Shown: positions 54,504 through 62,287 of the stretch, piece after piece | How the letters are laid out: every line of letters begins with the position of its first letter | Position numbering within the stretch: the first letter of the stretch is position 1 | NCBI RefSeq assembly: GCF_024347215.1 | Contig: NZ_AP025282.1 | Location: forward strand, 2,356,001 to 2,420,000 | Reading direction: 5' to 3' | Origin: Aliamphritea ceti | GTDB lineage: Bacteria; Pseudomonadota; Gammaproteobacteria; Pseudomonadales; Balneatricaceae | Length of the DNA: 64,000 bases | Translations under genes and position numbers: made by a program | The notes under the pieces: generated by a model | The model's database searches: none | Told to the model about the DNA's origin: nothing | The model's input: the letters and a program-made list of their open reading frames with translations, nothing else

Positions 54504-55721
54504 TCATTCCACGAGCGCAGATGTTATGCGAATCGGGCCTTCAAGGGTACGGTGTACCGGACATTTATCGGCAATTTCTAACAGCCGTTGCCGTTGGTCC
54601 GGAGTCAGGTCTCCCTGCAGGTCGATTAAGCGTTCGATGACATCAATACGCGGGTTGTTCTGGTCTGCTGCCTGGCAGTCGCTGCAATGCTGGCGGTAGT
54701 GCTTTAGGCTGACGTTTACGGCGTCAAGCGGCAGATTTTTTCGGTTGGCGTACATGCGTATTGTCATCGAGGTGCAACTGCCAAGCGCCGATAATAATTG
54801 TTCATAAGGGTCAGGGCCAGCATTACCGCCACCAACATTTACAGGTTCATCGGAAAGCCACTGGTGATGGTCGGTATTCACCACCCGTAAAAACTGTTTA
54901 TTACCTTCCCGGATGACTACTTCGCCTTTTTCTATCTGCTCAGCAGGCGCGTCAGGCAAAGGGGTTGAATCAAGATATTTTTCAGACCACCCACTGATGA
55001 TGGCAGCAGCATAAGCTGCATCTGCTTTGTTGGTTAACAGGTGGTCGGCACTGTCCAGGCTGATAAAGCTTTTGGGGTGCTTGGCACGACGGTAGATATG
55101 CTCAGCTTGTTGAATAGATACCGTGGTGTCGAGTGGCGAGTGCATGACCAGTAAAGGTACTCTTAATTGTTCGATGTCGTCATTTTCGCTGCGGATATCA
55201 TCCAGAAATTGTTTTTCTATGGTGAAGTGACGACCACCCAGGCTGACATCTGCCTTACCCTGAGAGTCTATCTCTTCTACATGTGCTGAAAACTGTTTGG
55301 CAACGTGTGCAGCATCCGCAGGTGCGCCAATGGTGGCGACGGCGGCAACTTCAGGAATACGGCTTGCTGCGGATAATACCGCACGGCCGCCCAGGCTATG
55401 GCCGATCAGTAGGGCAGGTGCCTGATGGTGTTCCCGCAGATAATCTGCCGCTGCAACCAGATCATTCACATTGGATGAGAAGTTAGTGTTAGAAAAGTCG
55501 CCGTCACTGCCACCCAGGCCAGTAAAATCAAAACGTAATACAGAAAAGCCCAGCGCTACCAGGCTTTGGGAGATTCGGGTAGCTGCGAGGACGTTCTTGC
55601 CACAGGTGAAGCAATGGGCGAATAGTGCGCAGCCCCTTGAGTTTACTTCGGGGGTTTCAAGTAAACCTGCAAGTTGATGACCGTTACTGCTAAAGGTGAC
55701 TTTCTGGCGTTGGGCTGGCAT
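54504..55721 (-). CDS. alpha/beta hydrolase-OsmC fusion protein
   Basis: 405 residues. Residues about 1-250 form an alpha/beta hydrolase with nucleophile elbow GHSLGGRA and the late SADHLL catalytic-histidine region. Residues about 270-400 form an OsmC domain with the two peroxidase cysteines ([13 protein letters not shown] and DKCPVHR). OsmC proteins reduce organic hydroperoxides through cysteine thiols. It stands near ahpF and ahpC, so peroxide defence is a fair inference. The fused layout is known in proteobacteria. Confidence 0.9.
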   Translation of the reverse strand: MPAQRQKVTFSSNGHQLAGLLETPEVNSRGCALFAHCFTCGKNVLAATRISQSLVALGFSVLRFDFTGLGGSDGDFSNTNFSSNVNDLVAAADYLREHHQAPALLIGHSLGGRAVLSAASRIPEVAAVATIGAPADAAHVAKQFSAHVEEIDSQGKADVSLGGRHFTIEKQFLDDIRSENDDIEQLRVPLLVMHSPLDTTVSIQQAEHIYRRAKHPKSFISLDSADHLLTNKADAAYAAAIISGWSEKYLDSTPLPDAPAEQIEKGEVVIREGNKQFLRVVNTDHHQWLSDEPVNVGGGNAGPDPYEQLLSALGSCTSMTIRMYANRKNLPLDAVNVSLKHYRQHCSDCQAADQNNPRIDVIERLIDLQGDLTPDQRQRLLEIADKCPVHRTLEGPIRITSALVE

Positions 55722-55904
55722 AGGTGATTCCCTTTTAAGACATGCTTTTAGGCAAACATTTTTAAATATGACCGGTGTAGTGTTTCGAGGTTCCGGTTGT
55801 ACGTGGTTTGGAAGTATTTGGAGTATAGGCTTAGCAGATGATTAATGGCGTTGGAGGTTATTGTCAGAGGGGCGGTTGTGAAAGCCAGCCTGGCAATAAT
55901 AAAG

Positions 55905-55949
55905 TCTCCCACCCGCGAGCCCATGGCCGTGGTAACAAGCGGGGGGAGA
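55905..55949. other. strong hairpin between ahpF and hydrolase-OsmC genes
   Basis: TCTCCC-A-CCCGC (55905-55916) pairs with GCGGGGGGAGA (55939-55949): eleven GC-rich pairs with one bulged A, around a 22-base loop that contains CCCATGGCCG. It lies downstream of ahpF in a 277-base gap. No family recognised; it could be an ahpF terminator, an mRNA end or a small RNA part. Confidence 0.5.
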
Positions 55950-55998
55950 AAACTGCTTTTTAAGTAGTTATAGCATCTGACAGTTTTTATCAGTCTGT

Positions 55999-57585
55999 TT
56001 ATGCAACTGCTTCCAGAGTGTTATCAACACTGCTGCGGATCAGGTGATCGAATGCACCTAGCGATGCTGTCGCGCCGGATCCCATGGCGATGATGATCTG
56101 CTTGTAAGCTGAGTCAGTTACGTCGCCGGCGGCAAATACGCCAGGCAATGAAGTCTGGCCGCGACCATCAACGATGATTTCGCCTCTGTTTGTCAGCTCT
56201 ACTATATCGCTTAACCATTCTGTATTAGGCATCAGGCCTATCTGTACGAAGATGCCCGCAACGTCCAGTTGTTTGATCTGGCCATTGTTACGGTCTTCAT
56301 AGGTTAGCCCCTGTACCTTACTTCCGTTACCGAGTACTTCGGTTGTTCTTGCGCTGCTGATAATGTTGATATTGCTCATGGAGCGGGCTTTACGTTGTAA
56401 AACCTCATCAGCACGCAATGTGTCGGCAAACTCAAGTACGGTGACATGTTCAACAATTCCGGCTAAATCGATAGCGGCTTCTATGCCGGAGTTACCGCCG
56501 CCAATGACAGCAACTTTCTTACCTTTAAATAGCGGGCCATCACAATGCGGACAGTAGGCGACACCTTTGCCCCGGTATTGCTGTTCACCGGGAACGTTCA
56601 TTTCCCTCCAGCGTGCGCCGGTAGAAATGATGACAGATTTACTTTGCAGGCTGGCACCGTTTTTAAGTTCGATATTTATGCCATTAGAGGTCTGGCTCAG
56701 GCTGCTGGCAAGCTGGCCTGTCATGATATCGACTTCGTAATCTTTCACGTGGGATTCAAGGTTAGCGACCAGTTTAGGCCCCTGAGTTTCGCTCACGGAG
56801 ATGAAGTTTTCGATTGCCATAGTATCCATTACCTGACCACCAAAGCGGTCGGCTACTATGCCTGTGCGAATGCCTTTACGGGCTGCGTAAATTGCTGCAG
56901 ATGCACCAGCCGGTCCGCCGCCAACAATCAGTACGTCGTAAGGCTCTTTAGCATTCAGGACTTCAGCCTGTTTATCCGCCGCTGAATCATCAAGCTTATC
57001 GATGATTTCCTGTAGGGTCATGCGGCCCTGACCAAGCAGTTCGCCGTTCATGTAAACGCTGGGAACAGCCATTATGTTGCGATCTTCAACTTCCTGCTGG
57101 AAGACACCGCCGTCAATCATACTGTGCTGAATATTTGGATTATGCAAAGCCATCAGGTTTAGTGCCTGCACAACATCCGGGCAGTTCTGGCAAGACAGCG
57201 ATATGTAAGATTCAAAACGAAATTCACCTTTAAGATTACGTATCTGCTCCAGCTGGGCTTCGTCAACTTTTGGTGGGTGGCCACCCGCATAAAGCAGCGC
57301 CAGCACCAGAGATGTGAATTCATGGCCCATTGGGATACCTGCGAAGGTAACCCGTGGAGACTCGCCAGTAGCTGCGATGCTCATACTCGGAGCGCGAGGA
57401 TTACTGTTGTCTTCCCGTAATTGAATCTGATCTGAAAGGCTGCTGATTTCAGTGGCCAGCGCCAATAGCTCCTGAGATTTTGCCTGGCGTTCAGGGCTGC
57501 TGTCCGTCGCTACAATTATTTCTATGGGACGCACGATGTTCTGCAGGTAAGTGTTCAACTGGGATTTAAGGTTTGCGTCTAACAT
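55999..57585 (-). CDS. ahpF: alkyl hydroperoxide reductase subunit F
   Basis: 528 residues: an N-terminal double thioredoxin fold with redox pair Cys132/Cys135, an FAD-binding domain with GGGPAGA, the second redox pair Cys345/Cys348 (YCPHC) and the NADPH/FAD core. It passes electrons from NAD(P)H to AhpC. Length and motifs match E. coli AhpF closely. It lies downstream of ahpC, with a GC-rich hairpin in the gap. Confidence 0.97.
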   Translation of the reverse strand: MLDANLKSQLNTYLQNIVRPIEIIVATDSSPERQAKSQELLALATEISSLSDQIQLREDNSNPRAPSMSIAATGESPRVTFAGIPMGHEFTSLVLALLYAGGHPPKVDEAQLEQIRNLKGEFRFESYISLSCQNCPDVVQALNLMALHNPNIQHSMIDGGVFQQEVEDRNIMAVPSVYMNGELLGQGRMTLQEIIDKLDDSAADKQAEVLNAKEPYDVLIVGGGPAGASAAIYAARKGIRTGIVADRFGGQVMDTMAIENFISVSETQGPKLVANLESHVKDYEVDIMTGQLASSLSQTSNGINIELKNGASLQSKSVIISTGARWREMNVPGEQQYRGKGVAYCPHCDGPLFKGKKVAVIGGGNSGIEAAIDLAGIVEHVTVLEFADTLRADEVLQRKARSMSNINIISSARTTEVLGNGSKVQGLTYEDRNNGQIKQLDVAGIFVQIGLMPNTEWLSDIVELTNRGEIIVDGRGQTSLPGVFAAGDVTDSAYKQIIIAMGSGATASLGAFDHLIRSSVDNTLEAVA

Positions 57586-57634
57586 GTGTAATTCCTTATT
57601 CAGGTCTGACAGTGACCATGCGCATTATGTATTG

Positions 57635-57662
57635 GGCAGCGCAGCTGAATGGCAGCGCTGCC
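57635..57662 (-). other. hairpin between ahpC and ahpF
   Basis: GGCAGCGC (57635-57642) pairs with GCGCTGCC (57655-57662) around 12 bases. It lies in the 103-base ahpC-ahpF gap and could reduce read-through or stabilise the ahpC message, giving more AhpC than AhpF. Confidence 0.5.
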
Positions 57663-57688
57663 GGATAGCCTCTTGGCTGTTTAGCTAT

Positions 57689-58258
57689 TTAAATTTTGCC
57701 AACCAGATCCAGTGAAGGTGCCAGTGTTGCTTCGCCTTCTTTCCATTTGGCCGGGCATACTTCACCTGGGTGTGCGGCAATGTACTGAGCAGCTTTGATC
57801 TTACGCAGCAGTTCAGAAGCATCGCGGCCGATAGCGCCAGCATTGATTTCAATGATCTGAATCTTACCTTCAGGGTTAATCACAAAGGTGCCGCGCTCTG
57901 CCATGCCATCTTCTTCGATCATGACATTGAAGTTGCGGGTAACCGTGCCGGTTGGGTCGCCGATCATTGGGAAGTTAATTTTCTGAATAGTGTCAGAAGT
58001 GTCATGCCATGCTTTATGGGTGAAGTGTGTATCTGTAGAAACTGAGTACACTTCTACACCCATGTTTTGCAGTTCAGCGTAGTTGTCCGCCAGGTCACCC
58101 AGTTCAGTTGGACATACGAAAGTGAAGTCAGCCGGGTAAAAGAAAACCACAGACCATTTACCTTTAAGATCCGCATCTGATACCGGAATAAATTCACCTG
58201 CGTGGAATGCGGTTGCCTGAAATGGTTTAACGTCTGTGTTGATCAGCGAGTGGGACAT
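57689..58258 (-). CDS. ahpC: alkyl hydroperoxide reductase subunit C (peroxiredoxin)
   Basis: 189 residues. The peroxidatic Cys49 is in FTFVCPTE and the resolving Cys168 in GEVCPAKW, so this is a typical 2-Cys peroxiredoxin. It reduces hydrogen peroxide, alkyl hydroperoxides and peroxynitrite with AhpF as reductase. An OxyR-like site lies about 130-170 bases upstream. It is first in the ahpC-ahpF order. Confidence 0.97.
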   Translation of the reverse strand: MSHSLINTDVKPFQATAFHAGEFIPVSDADLKGKWSVVFFYPADFTFVCPTELGDLADNYAELQNMGVEVYSVSTDTHFTHKAWHDTSDTIQKINFPMIGDPTGTVTRNFNVMIEEDGMAERGTFVINPEGKIQIIEINAGAIGRDASELLRKIKAAQYIAAHPGEVCPAKWKEGEATLAPSLDLVGKI

Positions 58259-58388
58259 GAATGCTCTCCTAGTTAGTGCATCTGAGTTGTTGTTTCGTAA
58301 CCGTGGAGAGATATTAATTAAATAAATTAATTTGTTGTAATTGATAGTTTTAACAATTGCTATAGATTTTTATAATCGTAACTTATTG

Positions 58389-58425
58389 ATAAATAACAAC
58401 TATTGCTTCGATAGATTAAAGCTAA
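58389..58425. promoter_or_regulatory. OxyR-like binding site upstream of ahpC
   Basis: ATAA-N7-CTAT-N7-ATAG-N7-CTAA: fourteen of the sixteen core positions of the OxyR pattern (ATAG-N7-CTAT-N7-ATAG-N7-CTAT) match at exact seven-base spacing. The position upstream of ahpC is the usual place for OxyR. Confidence 0.65.
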
Positions 58426-58507
58426 CGGTAGTGCTGGGGAGGGAGTAGTAATTGAGTATTGATCCCGGGGATAGTCTGGCCGGGATCCTGTGGCTGTAAG
58501 CGCTACG

Positions 58508-59095
58508 TTAAGAGTAGTTAGCGGGAAATAGCTGACGCTCAGTCAGCTCAATAAAGATGTGCAGGACTTTAATGTGCAATTCCTGAACGCGATCGGCGTA
58601 TTCTCCGGCGGGCGTACAGATGCAAAGGTCGGCCAGGGCTTCAAGCGGAGAGTTAGGCTTGCCCGTTAGTACTATGCTGCGAATCCCCATTTCTCGGGCA
58701 GTCTCAACAGCCTTAATTATATTCTTACTGCTGCCGCTGGTGCTCAAAGCAATCAGTACATCTTTATGATTGCCATGGCTTTCCAGATATCGTGAAAATA
58801 TAAAATCATAGCCAAAGTCATTGGCTACGCAGCTAATGTGTGACGCATCGCTGATAGCTATTGCAGCGACGCCTTTACGGTTATTGCGGTAACGACCGGT
58901 CAGTTCTTCAGCAAAGTGCATGGCATCGCACATTGAACCACCATTGCCACAGGAAAATGCGCGGCCACCGCTGGTAACAGCCTCAACTATCCAGTCTGCG
59001 CCGGTGGAAATGTTTTGCAGAGTTGCTTTGTTGCTCAGGAGATTGTCTAAGCCGTTCCGGGCTTCATCAAGGCTTGCGGTAATGTGCTCAATCAT
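58508..59095 (-). CDS. gmhA: phosphoheptose isomerase GmhA
   Basis: 195 residues from ATG 59095 (MIEHITASLDEARN), close to E. coli GmhA in length. SIS-domain motifs are clear: FSCGNGGSMCDAMHFAEEL with the sugar-phosphate loop, and the ALSTSGSSKNI loop. It turns sedoheptulose-7-phosphate into the heptose precursor for lipopolysaccharide. It stands alone on the minus strand. An ATG 36 bases upstream is in frame but would add an unusual N-terminus. Confidence 0.93.
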   Translation of the reverse strand: MIEHITASLDEARNGLDNLLSNKATLQNISTGADWIVEAVTSGGRAFSCGNGGSMCDAMHFAEELTGRYRNNRKGVAAIAISDASHISCVANDFGYDFIFSRYLESHGNHKDVLIALSTSGSSKNIIKAVETAREMGIRSIVLTGKPNSPLEALADLCICTPAGEYADRVQELHIKVLHIFIELTERQLFPANYS

Positions 59096-59418
59096 TGATA
59101 CAGTTCTCAGTCCATTTCTTAAGAGATACACAGGACACTACTCTTAATGGCGCTTAAAGACAGTAATTGTTTGTAAGGAGATAAGGAGCTTTAAATGAAA
59201 TCTGTGTTGCGCGAGGGATGTTACAGGTAGGGTGGTGCAAGTGTTTGATGCGCACGGTAGCGGCTTCTTACCACTGACCGGTAGTCTAACTAGATCTAAA
59301 GGCTGTCCGGGCGGCTTTTTATGCGACTGAGAAATTGCGAGGAGAGTTGATGGCCCTGGATGAGCTTGATGCATTTGAAAGGATATACCTTATGCCAGAG
59401 GGCTTATTGGCAGGTGCC

Positions 59419-59444
59419 CTTTAGAAGTGCTCTTTAGAAGTGCT
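59419..59444. repeat. 13-base tandem repeat
   Basis: CTTTAGAAGTGCT occurs twice back to back. It lies about 90 bases upstream of the vgrG promoter and may be a regulator site or slippage. Confidence 0.6.
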
Positions 59445-59535
59445 TTTTACAGGCGTTCTTTTCATGTGCTCTCGCTTGAGTAAGCGAAAAAATATCAGAT
59501 ATAAGCCTGGTTGGTTGCTAACAGTCTGGCGTGGC

Positions 59536-59551
59536 TGGCATAAAACATGCT
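59536..59551 (+). promoter_or_regulatory. sigma-54-like promoter for vgrG
   Basis: TGGCATAAAACATGCT: GG and GC are ten bases apart with TGGCA and TGC context, close to the TGGCAC-N5-TTGC consensus. It lies about 70 bases upstream of the vgrG ATG. Type VI hcp and vgrG genes in Vibrio are known to depend on sigma-54. Confidence 0.6.
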
Positions 59552-59622
59552 TAACTTACTTCCGAAAAATTCGCTAATGTTGCAACGTGAAAGGACGATG
59601 TTTCGCGTCAAAGGAATGAAGA

Positions 59623-61740
59623 ATGTTTTTAAAAGCGAACGAAGAGCGCTTTCTATTTAATGTGCAGGGAAGTGGCGCTGAGTTTTCACTGGTTAAACTG
59701 ACCGGTGCTGAGCAAGTTTCCGGTGTTTTCAGATTCAAAATTGAGCTGGTATCTAAGCAATCGGATATCGAACTGGATTCGCTTATGGGGAAGGCCGCAG
59801 GGGTCACCCTGATGGATCAGACCGGCGATGAAAACGAACAGACCCGTTACATCCATGGCATTATTGCGCAGGCGAGCATTGGCGAAGAAGGCGTTAACCA
59901 GACCGCCTATGAAGTAGTACTGGTGCCTAAAATCTGGTTGCTGAAACATCGTAAAAACAGCCGTATTTTTCAGAACCTTACCACGCAGGATATCATCAGC
60001 GAGTTACTGAATGAGCATGAATATCAGACCGATGAATTCCGGTTTGAATTGACTGACCGCTACAGTGCCCGTGAATACTGCGTGCAATACGCTGAATCTG
60101 ACTTCAACTTTATTGAGCGTCTGCTCGAAGAAGACGGTATTCATTATTATTTCGATCACTCTGACACGCGACATACCGTCGTTTTTAGTGATGCGTCTTA
60201 CTCATCTCCGGCTATCGGCGGCGATCAGGATATCCCTTATTATCATCATGCGCAGGGCGCAGTAGCGGAGCAGCATTTGTTCCGTTTTCAATTTGCTGAA
60301 GCAATGCGTCCGGGCAAAGTCTCACTGCGGGATTTCAACTTTACCAAGCCTAATATGGATCTTACCGAAACTGTCTCTCATGGGCAGGACGAAGCACTGG
60401 AGATTTATGATTACGCAGCTAACTTTATGGATGCCAGCCGTGGCGGACAGCTTGCGCAGGCACGTCTTGAAGGAGCCAACCGCAAACGCCAGACGGCCTA
60501 TGCAGAAAGTGATGTTAATCGCCTGGCGCCCGGCTTCAGTTTTACTTTATCTGGTCATGATCGTGACGGACTGAATACTGAGTATTTTATTTCCCGGATA
60601 GAGCATGATTGTGCGCAGCCGCAGGTGTTAGAAGTGGGCGCAACCACCGAAGGTTCACGCTACACGAATAAGCTTCAGTTGGTTGCCATGAGCAATCCTT
60701 ATCGTCCGAAGCTTTGCCCGAAAAAAATTCCTGCGATTACCGGGGTGCAAACGGCGACAGTTACAGGCCCCGAAGGTGAAGAGATTTATACCGACTCTCA
60801 TGGGCGCGTTAAAGTGCAGTTTCACTGGGATCGTCATGGCCAGCGTGATGAAAATACCTCCTGCTGGGTACGGGTGAGCCAGAACAGCGCCGGAGGTGCG
60901 TTTGGCAGCCTGTTTTTACCACGCATTGGTGATGAAGTGATTGTCGACTTTATTGAGGGTAATCCGGACCGGCCTATCATTACCGGGCGGGTCTATCATG
61001 GCCACAATACGCCACCGTATACGCTGCCAGAACACAAAACCCGTTCTACGATTAAAACCCGCTCCAGCAAGGGCGGAGAGGGTTATAACGAAATTCGTTT
61101 TGAAGATCGCAAAGGTGAAGAAGAATTGTTCATCCGGGCGGAAAAAGACCTGGATCAACGTACCCTGGATACCCACAAGCAGTGGGTCGGTAATGATCAT
61201 CAGCAGCTGGTTGAACACAACGAATACCGCGAGTTCTATCAAGAAGAACATGCGCTGACGAAAGGTGACTATCACCGGGAAGTCAAAACCAGCTACAACC
61301 ATACCGTTGCACCGGATTACCACACACAGATTGGTAAAACGGGCTACCAGCATACCGCCAACGAAGCGAACTGGAAGGCGGGTCAGAAAATACTCTTTGA
61401 GGCCGGCAACGAAATTTTGATTAAAGCCGGTGGCAGCACCATTACGATTAACCCTGCTGGGGTGAATGTGAATGGTGCGGCAATCAGCCTGAATGGCGGC
61501 GGAGGTGGCGGTAGTGCTAAAGCGGCCGCACCTGTTGTGCCAGAGCCGCCGTTAGAGGCTGATCTGGATCAGGCAGGGTATGTGACTGAGGGTAAAGAGG
61601 CGCCTGCGCCCTGGATTCCTGCACCTGCATTGAAACGTATGGCGCTGATGGATCAGCCGGTTATCGCGCTGTGTCAGAAGCAGGGTGGCTCTATAGCTTC
61701 CTGTCCCCGTGGCGATTGTCCATGCCGGGGGGCTGCATGA
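59623..61740 (+). CDS. vgrG: type VI secretion spike protein VgrG
   Basis: 705 residues. A phage gp27-like part (about 1-370, with the ADFNFIERLLEEDGIHYYF motif), then the gp5-like OB fold (DSHGRVKVQFHWDRHGQ) and DUF2345-like repeats, then a glycine-rich stretch and a cysteine-rich tail (about 680-705, SCPRGDCPC). It forms the trimeric tip of the T6SS tube. No other T6SS structural genes are here, so it is an orphan vgrG. Its stop overlaps the next ATG (ATGA), so translation is coupled with the DUF4123 gene. Confidence 0.96.
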   Translation: MFLKANEERFLFNVQGSGAEFSLVKLTGAEQVSGVFRFKIELVSKQSDIELDSLMGKAAGVTLMDQTGDENEQTRYIHGIIAQASIGEEGVNQTAYEVVLVPKIWLLKHRKNSRIFQNLTTQDIISELLNEHEYQTDEFRFELTDRYSAREYCVQYAESDFNFIERLLEEDGIHYYFDHSDTRHTVVFSDASYSSPAIGGDQDIPYYHHAQGAVAEQHLFRFQFAEAMRPGKVSLRDFNFTKPNMDLTETVSHGQDEALEIYDYAANFMDASRGGQLAQARLEGANRKRQTAYAESDVNRLAPGFSFTLSGHDRDGLNTEYFISRIEHDCAQPQVLEVGATTEGSRYTNKLQLVAMSNPYRPKLCPKKIPAITGVQTATVTGPEGEEIYTDSHGRVKVQFHWDRHGQRDENTSCWVRVSQNSAGGAFGSLFLPRIGDEVIVDFIEGNPDRPIITGRVYHGHNTPPYTLPEHKTRSTIKTRSSKGGEGYNEIRFEDRKGEEELFIRAEKDLDQRTLDTHKQWVGNDHQQLVEHNEYREFYQEEHALTKGDYHREVKTSYNHTVAPDYHTQIGKTGYQHTANEANWKAGQKILFEAGNEILIKAGGSTITINPAGVNVNGAAISLNGGGGGGSAKAAAPVVPEPPLEADLDQAGYVTEGKEAPAPWIPAPALKRMALMDQPVIALCQKQGGSIASCPRGDCPCRGAA

Positions 61741-62285
61741 TCCCTGAACATCAAGACACGCTGTATTGCCTGATCCTGGATCATAACCGTTTTCAGGAAG
61801 ATCCATTGTCTGTTGTCTTTCAGAATGAGGAGCTGCCGGAACTGATCAGGTTGTTTGATAACACCATTCTTCAGGACGTTGCAGAAGAGGGACCCTGGTG
61901 TTTGTTTTTAACTGCAGAGTCACTGTTTATAGCCGACCAGTTGCTTACTGAGCTATGGCGTGATGATAAATACTGGCAAGGTGGCGCAACGCTTGTTGTT
62001 GGGCTGGCAGAACAGAGCAAACAATCATTGCTGGAATGGATACGGAGCCGGGCATTAGCTTTATCATCCGATGGCAACATATCGGTTTTCAGGTTTTATT
62101 CACCGGCACTCCTGGGTCAAATAGCTGAATATGAGAATAAGCAAGATCAGGATCATCTGCTTACCGGTGTAAGAGGTGTGATCTGGTCCGCTGGGCAGTT
62201 GAGTGCTGATGTGTTTCCCTCAGAAAGGGAGTCTTTCAGAACCTATCAATTGCCCGAAGTGCTTCAGAAAGGATTAATGGAATAA
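61737..62285 (+). CDS. DUF4123-domain T6SS adaptor protein
   Basis: 182 residues from ATG 61737, overlapping the vgrG stop by four bases. A DUF4123 fold is visible: the LYCLILDHNRF start, the GPWCLFL strand and the VFRFYSPALLGQI segment. These proteins (Tap/TEC) load effectors onto VgrG. Its place between vgrG and a LysM-headed gene follows the usual order, and suggests the next gene is the loaded cargo. Confidence 0.88.
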   Translation: MIPEHQDTLYCLILDHNRFQEDPLSVVFQNEELPELIRLFDNTILQDVAEEGPWCLFLTAESLFIADQLLTELWRDDKYWQGGATLVVGLAEQSKQSLLEWIRSRALALSSDGNISVFRFYSPALLGQIAEYENKQDQDHLLTGVRGVIWSAGQLSADVFPSERESFRTYQLPEVLQKGLME

Positions 62286-62287
62286 TC

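Larger units (their letters stand above)
59096..59622. other. intergenic region, 527 bases, before vgrG
   Basis: Between gmhA and vgrG, diverging. It holds a direct repeat CTTTAGAAGTGCT in two tandem copies (59419-59444) and a sigma-54-like promoter at 59536-59551. No gene is supported; one 77-codon minus-strand frame near its right end has no protein features. Confidence 0.5.

Noticed and set aside
58344..58363. second ATAG...CTAT pair near ahpC
   Set aside because: Spacing is 12 rather than 7 bases, unlike the exact four-box site found at 58389-58425.
59144..59374. minus-strand 76-codon open frame upstream of gmhA
   Set aside because: No ribosome site, composition like non-coding DNA, proline/serine-rich without pattern.
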